Below, piece by piece: positions 6,525-9,822 of a stretch of 9,822 bases of DNA; within the stretch, counting starts at the first letter, position 1; each line of letters begins with the position of its first letter. The notes beneath the pieces were generated by a model. It had not been told where the DNA came from. It saw only the letters and a program-made list of their open reading frames with translations, and ran no database searches. This stretch comes from Bifidobacteriaceae bacterium. GTDB lineage: Bacteria; Actinomycetota; Actinomycetes; Actinomycetales; Bifidobacteriaceae. The position numbers and the translations under genes were made by a program. The stretch covers positions 1 through 9,822 of the forward strand of contig JAUMUB010000034.1 of the NCBI GenBank assembly GCA_030530905.1. The letters run 5' to 3'.

Positions 6525-7352
6525 ATGCTTTCATATGATCCAAATTGGCAGGAAGTATTACAAAGCTCATTTATGATGAATGCAGCTATGGCAGGATTAT
6601 ATATTGCAATTGCAGCTGGCGTAATAGGCTATTTCACAATTGCACGCCAATCAACTTTTGCCTCACATGCTTTAGCTCATATTGGCTTACCAGGAGCTAC
6701 AGGAGCAGCTCTTTTCGGCTTGCCAATCTCATTAGGAATGGGTGCTTTCTGTTTTATTGGTGCGTTAGTTATTGGAGCATTAGGTAAAAAAGCATCACAA
6801 CGTGAAATTGCCACAGGAACAGTGCTTGCTTTTGCAACCGGTTTAGGTTTATTCTTTGCACGCTTATCAAGTGCAGCCTCGCAACAAATGCAATCGATTT
6901 TATTCGGCTCAATTCTGACTATCACTCATGAACAAATAATAGGTTTCCTTATTTTTGACATTTTCCTACTTATTGCAGTAACCATATTGTATAAACCATT
7001 ATTGTTTAGTTCCCTTGATGAACAAGTTGCTCAGGCAAAAGGTGTGCCTATTTTTTGGATGAATATAACATTTATGGTGCTATTATCAGGCGTAATCACC
7101 ATTGCAGTTCCTGCTGTTGGCACTTTACTTATTTTCGCGCTAATTATCACACCAGCTGCTGCAGCAAATAATTTCACCAACACGCCTTTTAAAGCAATGA
7201 TTGTTGCAACTCTTATTTGCCTATGCTCAATTTGGCTTGGATTACTACTTTCTGCAATGTTTCCAACTCCCCCAAGTTTTGTAATTGTTACTATCACAAC
7301 AATTATTTGGGCTATTTCTAAACTCTATGACAAGGCAATAAGAAATTCTTAA
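6525..7352 (+). CDS. znuB: Metal (Zn/Mn) ABC transporter permease, ABC-3 family
   Basis: Integral membrane subunit forming the channel for the metal delivered by the lipoprotein and powered by the ATPase. The 275-residue length is typical of ABC-3 permeases. I count about eight hydrophobic segments: 17-38, 52-66, 67-87, 95-112, 137-157, 176-200, 201-216 and 223-266 (the last probably two helices). The family-specific stretch FASHALAHIGLPGA (45-58) matches the conserved S/D-H-A-x-x-H-x-x-L-P-G region after the first helix. The segment AVPAVGTLLIFALIITPAAAA (195-215) matches the conserved V-G-x-L-L-v-x-A-L-l-i-x-P-A-A-A region near the coupling site. The start at 6525 is set by AGAGGA six bases upstream. 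No terminator follows directly. The next one is the bidirectional hairpin at 7537-7572. Confidence 0.94.
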   Translation: MLSYDPNWQEVLQSSFMMNAAMAGLYIAIAAGVIGYFTIARQSTFASHALAHIGLPGATGAALFGLPISLGMGAFCFIGALVIGALGKKASQREIATGTVLAFATGLGLFFARLSSAASQQMQSILFGSILTITHEQIIGFLIFDIFLLIAVTILYKPLLFSSLDEQVAQAKGVPIFWMNITFMVLLSGVITIAVPAVGTLLIFALIITPAAAANNFTNTPFKAMIVATLICLCSIWLGLLLSAMFPTPPSFVIVTITTIIWAISKLYDKAIRNS

Positions 7353-7536
7353 ACTTTCCGTAGCTAAAATCGTAAGATATTTGAGGAATACGCTAATTTG
7401 CTGGCTAAATTGCAATTAATACTAGTTGAACAGAGTTATCAATCTTCCCCATCACATTTCCGATAATATATATGAAAATATTCAATCTATAATTGAATCA
7501 CAGATGGTCTTTGTTCGTTTATAAATAATTATTAAA
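7353..7536. other. Intergenic stretch without a recognisable gene
   Basis: These 184 bases between the permease gene and the terminator are very AT-rich. I find no convincing coding frame and no RNA gene. The only structure is a short inverted repeat, ATTCAAT (7480-7486) and ATTGAAT (7492-7498), which is too weak to assign a role. Confidence 0.6.
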
Positions 7537-7572
7537 AAAAGTCCGTGGCATGTTTTCATACCACGGACTTTT
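7537..7572. terminator. Bidirectional intrinsic terminator between convergent genes
   Basis: Perfect 12-bp arms AAAAGTCCGTGG (7537-7548) and CCACGGACTTTT (7561-7572), with an inner ATG/CAT pair around TTTT. On the minus strand the stem is followed by seven T's and begins 15 bases after the stop of the surface-protein gene, so it is primarily that gene's terminator. On the plus strand it also has a four-T tail and can end the znuCB transcript. Confidence 0.88.
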
Positions 7573-7587
7573 GCAATCTGCTATTTA

Positions 7588-9822
7588 TTATTTCTTATAT
7601 TTCTTCAACAACATTACTGATGCTACTGCTATAGACACAAGCATTAACACTGCTGGAATTACCACACTAGAACCAGTTTGAGCAAGTTTTTTCTTTACAC
7701 GAATAATTTTAATTACTCGCTTTTCATTTTCCTGCTTCTCGGTTGTTGTAGTCTTATCTCCTGTAGTTGGCTTTTCTGGATTAACTGGAGTAACAGGTTC
7801 TTCTGGTTCAACCGGAGTAACTGGCTTGTCTTCTTCATATTCCCAAGTACCCACAAAAGTACTTGTTGCGCTTGTCGCTACTAATGAAGTTGAATCATAG
7901 CCTTTAAACACCCAAGTACCACCTGAAACAGGAACTTCAGTCTTACTAGGATTCTGCGCATTCACTGTCGTGCCATAAGTAGTTACAACACTATCAGGAA
8001 TCAAATCAGTAACTTCACTTGGAAGATCCTTACCAGCAGTACCAGAAACAAACCGATAATTCACCACAGGCTTCTTCACATAATTATAATTAAACGTAAT
8101 CTGCTTATTAGTTTCATAATCAGCAGTTGAAGGAATCTCATCCAAAGGAATATCCGTTGTCACAGCATTAGAACCATCAACATCACTCACTGTTTTAGAA
8201 ACACTATACAAGTAATAATCAGACTTATCCTTACCACCCTGCAAAGTAGCAGAAGTAGCAACACCATCCCAATTATTAGTAGCAGTAACTTCACTATCCT
8301 CAAAATCAGTTAAAGCACCATTCTCCAAACGAGAATAATACGAAGACCGCTCAGAAATAACCGCACTACTTATCGTAACGGTACGCTGAATAGGAACAGC
8401 ATATGCACCACTATTATCATCAATTTCGCTAGGGAGCTTGCCAATAATATCATCATTAGCATCAGTACCAGCATATACATAAGTAAGTTTTACACTCTTA
8501 CCTGCATATGAACTCTTGCTAAGCTCTGCTTTTAATTCATCAAGAGTGTATGCTGTTGCACTATCATCAATACGAACGCGAACACGTGAAGTATCAACGC
8601 CAACTGCTGAGCCGTCTGCATTCACACCATCATCAGCAACCTTGAAACTATCCAGTCCAAGAAGTGAATTGAAATCACTTGCTCCTGGAACATATTGAAT
8701 TGCAGTAGAAGTGTCACCAAAATCTTTGAAATATGGTCGAGTACTTTGAATGCTAAATTCAGAAATATTTGGTGAATATAGCATAGCAAAATCAGTAGAT
8801 GCTAAACCTAGCTTTTCTCTCAAATTTTCTGGAATAGTAGCTGATTCCGGTACTGCACTCCTATTGGTATAACCTTTTGTATACATGAAATAGGTTACAT
8901 CATAATCTTTCACAGAATCTGTTACACGAGATGATTCGTCTGCAGTATAAGTATTATCGATTGAAGAATTACGATAAAAACCAGTTAATTGAATCTGACC
9001 ACCAACACCTTGTGGAATATTCCTTGAACCACTAGCATTTTCAATACTTCGCAAAGACTCATTTAAACGTGTACGGAAATCGTTCACAGGCACGTCAGAT
9101 AATGAAGAGTTCGCACTTGAGATACCTGCAGAAACACCTAATTTACCCCAAAAGCCTAAACCATTAGATCCAGCAGGAGTAATATGCAAACTAGTTGTAG
9201 TTTTAATATATTCATCATCTGTGGCAGTAATTTCATTGCCACTTGAGTCAACTACTGATAAATACGCGTTAGCTCCTGCTAAGCCATAATCATGCGAACT
9301 ACGCATAGTAAGCCAAACATCATTACGCTTGGTGTTATATCGAGTTGGAATAACAAAATTATTATCTTTGGTTAGCATGAAATCATTAACAGTGTTACTC
9401 TCACCATAACCAATCATATTGGGAAAGTAAGTTCCTGTTCCATAATAACCAAACTGTTGTAAGCCAGTTGAACCATCTACATTATTTAATGAACCTACTG
9501 TCAAACGCGAGTACATTGTGTTTGTTGCTAAACGCCATGGATCAGTAGTTATGTTAACAACATCATGTTTTAAACCAGTTGTAGTTACCTGACCTTGTCT
9601 ACTGTCATTGACTACCGCAACACCATTGGAATCAGTAATGGAATATGGCGCTAAAGTCAAATCTTCTGGAGAGTACTTATTGGCAATATAAAACTCGTTA
9701 TAAGTCATGCCTTCTGTATATGTGATTTTCCCAGCTGCTGCAGCTTGTAATAGTGCTGTATTAGCAGTTGGATTGTCATCTTTAATAACTTTAGACAAGA
9801 ATCCTTTAGATACAGAATCTGT
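7588..9822 (-). CDS. LAxTG-anchored surface protein with SHIRT domain, N-terminus outside window
   Basis: This is the C-terminal 744 residues of a large cell-wall protein, probably an adhesin or other surface-exposed factor. The frame is open to the window edge (first visible residues TDSVSKGFLSKV), so the true start and the signal peptide are not visible. Numbering from the edge: residues 1-584 are Ser/Thr/Asn/Asp-rich, apparently all-beta and not recognised; 585-664 resemble a SHIRT domain (VNYRFVSGTAGKDLPSEV, then SKTEVPVSGGTWVFKGYD and FVGTWEYEE); 665-695 are a Pro/Glu/Thr-rich wall-spanning segment with two PVTPVxPEx units; 696-712 are unusually basic; LAQTG at 713-717 is a sortase motif of the LAxTG type (class E sortases); 719-739 are a membrane helix; the end is KKYKK. 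I see no cysteine, as is usual for such proteins. Function is inferred from architecture only. Confidence 0.9.
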   Translation of the reverse strand, partial: TDSVSKGFLSKVIKDDNPTANTALLQAAAAGKITYTEGMTYNEFYIANKYSPEDLTLAPYSITDSNGVAVVNDSRQGQVTTTGLKHDVVNITTDPWRLATNTMYSRLTVGSLNNVDGSTGLQQFGYYGTGTYFPNMIGYGESNTVNDFMLTKDNNFVIPTRYNTKRNDVWLTMRSSHDYGLAGANAYLSVVDSSGNEITATDDEYIKTTTSLHITPAGSNGLGFWGKLGVSAGISSANSSLSDVPVNDFRTRLNESLRSIENASGSRNIPQGVGGQIQLTGFYRNSSIDNTYTADESSRVTDSVKDYDVTYFMYTKGYTNRSAVPESATIPENLREKLGLASTDFAMLYSPNISEFSIQSTRPYFKDFGDTSTAIQYVPGASDFNSLLGLDSFKVADDGVNADGSAVGVDTSRVRVRIDDSATAYTLDELKAELSKSSYAGKSVKLTYVYAGTDANDDIIGKLPSEIDDNSGAYAVPIQRTVTISSAVISERSSYYSRLENGALTDFEDSEVTATNNWDGVATSATLQGGKDKSDYYLYSVSKTVSDVDGSNAVTTDIPLDEIPSTADYETNKQITFNYNYVKKPVVNYRFVSGTAGKDLPSEVTDLIPDSVVTTYGTTVNAQNPSKTEVPVSGGTWVFKGYDSTSLVATSATSTFVGTWEYEEDKPVTPVEPEEPVTPVNPEKPTTGDKTTTTEKQENEKRVIKIIRVKKKLAQTGSSVVIPAVLMLVSIAVASVMLLKKYKK
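7672..7686 (-). other. Sortase recognition motif LAQTG
   Basis: The codons for L-A-Q-T-G precede a hydrophobic helix and a KKYKK tail at the very C-terminus, the three-part cell-wall sorting signal. Ala in place of Pro at position two is the LAxTG variant associated with class E sortases of Actinomycetota. Confidence 0.85.
7771..7824 (-). repeat. Two tandem Pro/Glu-rich coding units
   Basis: Two adjacent 27-base units encode PVTPVEPEE and PVTPVNPEK. They lie between the SHIRT domain and the sorting signal, where repeat-rich wall-spanning segments normally occur. Copy number may vary between strains. Confidence 0.6.

Noticed and set aside
7392..7413. Imperfect direct repeat GCTAATTTGC/GCTAAATTGC
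   Set aside because: Only two short copies with a mismatch and no further units. Not a CRISPR, iteron or attachment site.
7480..7498. Inverted repeat ATTCAAT/ATTGAAT downstream of znuB
   Set aside because: Seven AT-rich pairs with no T-run are expected by chance in such DNA and no adjacent gene start would use them.
9796..9798. TTG codon as the start of the surface protein gene
   Set aside because: The frame is open for eight more codons to the window edge, no signal peptide follows the TTG, and a wall-anchored protein needs one. The gene is partial.

Overview
The window looks like a chromosomal segment of a low-GC member of the Bifidobacteriaceae (Actinomycetota). Gardnerella is the best guess. 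The reasons are a four-S1-domain ribosomal protein S1 and a UvrB whose sequences closely resemble bifidobacterial ones as I remember them, the rpsA-coaE-uvrB gene order, and an AT-rich composition that is unusual for most bifidobacteria but normal for Gardnerella. The genus call is inference; no database was searched.

The left half (1-4053, minus strand) is a conserved housekeeping block read right to left. It runs rpsA (30S ribosomal protein S1), coaE (dephospho-CoA kinase) and uvrB (excinuclease ABC subunit B), and the window edge cuts off the uvrB 3' end. A perfect 12-bp hairpin sits between rpsA and coaE and probably terminates or attenuates the abundant rpsA transcript, leaving modest read-through into coaE-uvrB. 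The 288-bp region upstream of rpsA is a divergent promoter region. It contains nested inverted repeats overlapping a candidate rpsA promoter.

The middle (4342-7352, plus strand) encodes a complete Zn/Mn-type metal ABC importer: a substrate-binding lipoprotein, an ATPase and an ABC-3 family permease. A strong intrinsic terminator follows the lipoprotein gene, so the ATPase-permease pair must depend largely on its own promoter. That promoter has a consensus TATAAT -10 followed immediately by a Fur/Zur-like 7-1-7 palindrome. The lipoprotein's predicted metal ligands (His-His-Glu-Asp/Glu) resemble manganese-binding members more than classical ZnuA, while the ATPase has a His-rich C-terminal tail, so the metal is not settled by sequence.

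The right end (7588-9822, minus strand) is the C-terminal 744 residues of a large cell-wall-anchored surface protein whose start lies outside the window. It has a long N-proximal portion I cannot assign, a SHIRT-type domain, a Pro/Glu/Thr-rich wall-spanning segment, and a sorting signal of LAQTG, a membrane helix and a basic tail. A bidirectional terminator separates it from the metal importer.

I see no RNA gene, insertion sequence, phage gene, CRISPR array or defence system. The window is mostly ordinary core genome plus one variable surface adhesin. The more interesting signals are regulatory (metal box, leader and terminator structures) and the unassigned part of the surface protein.
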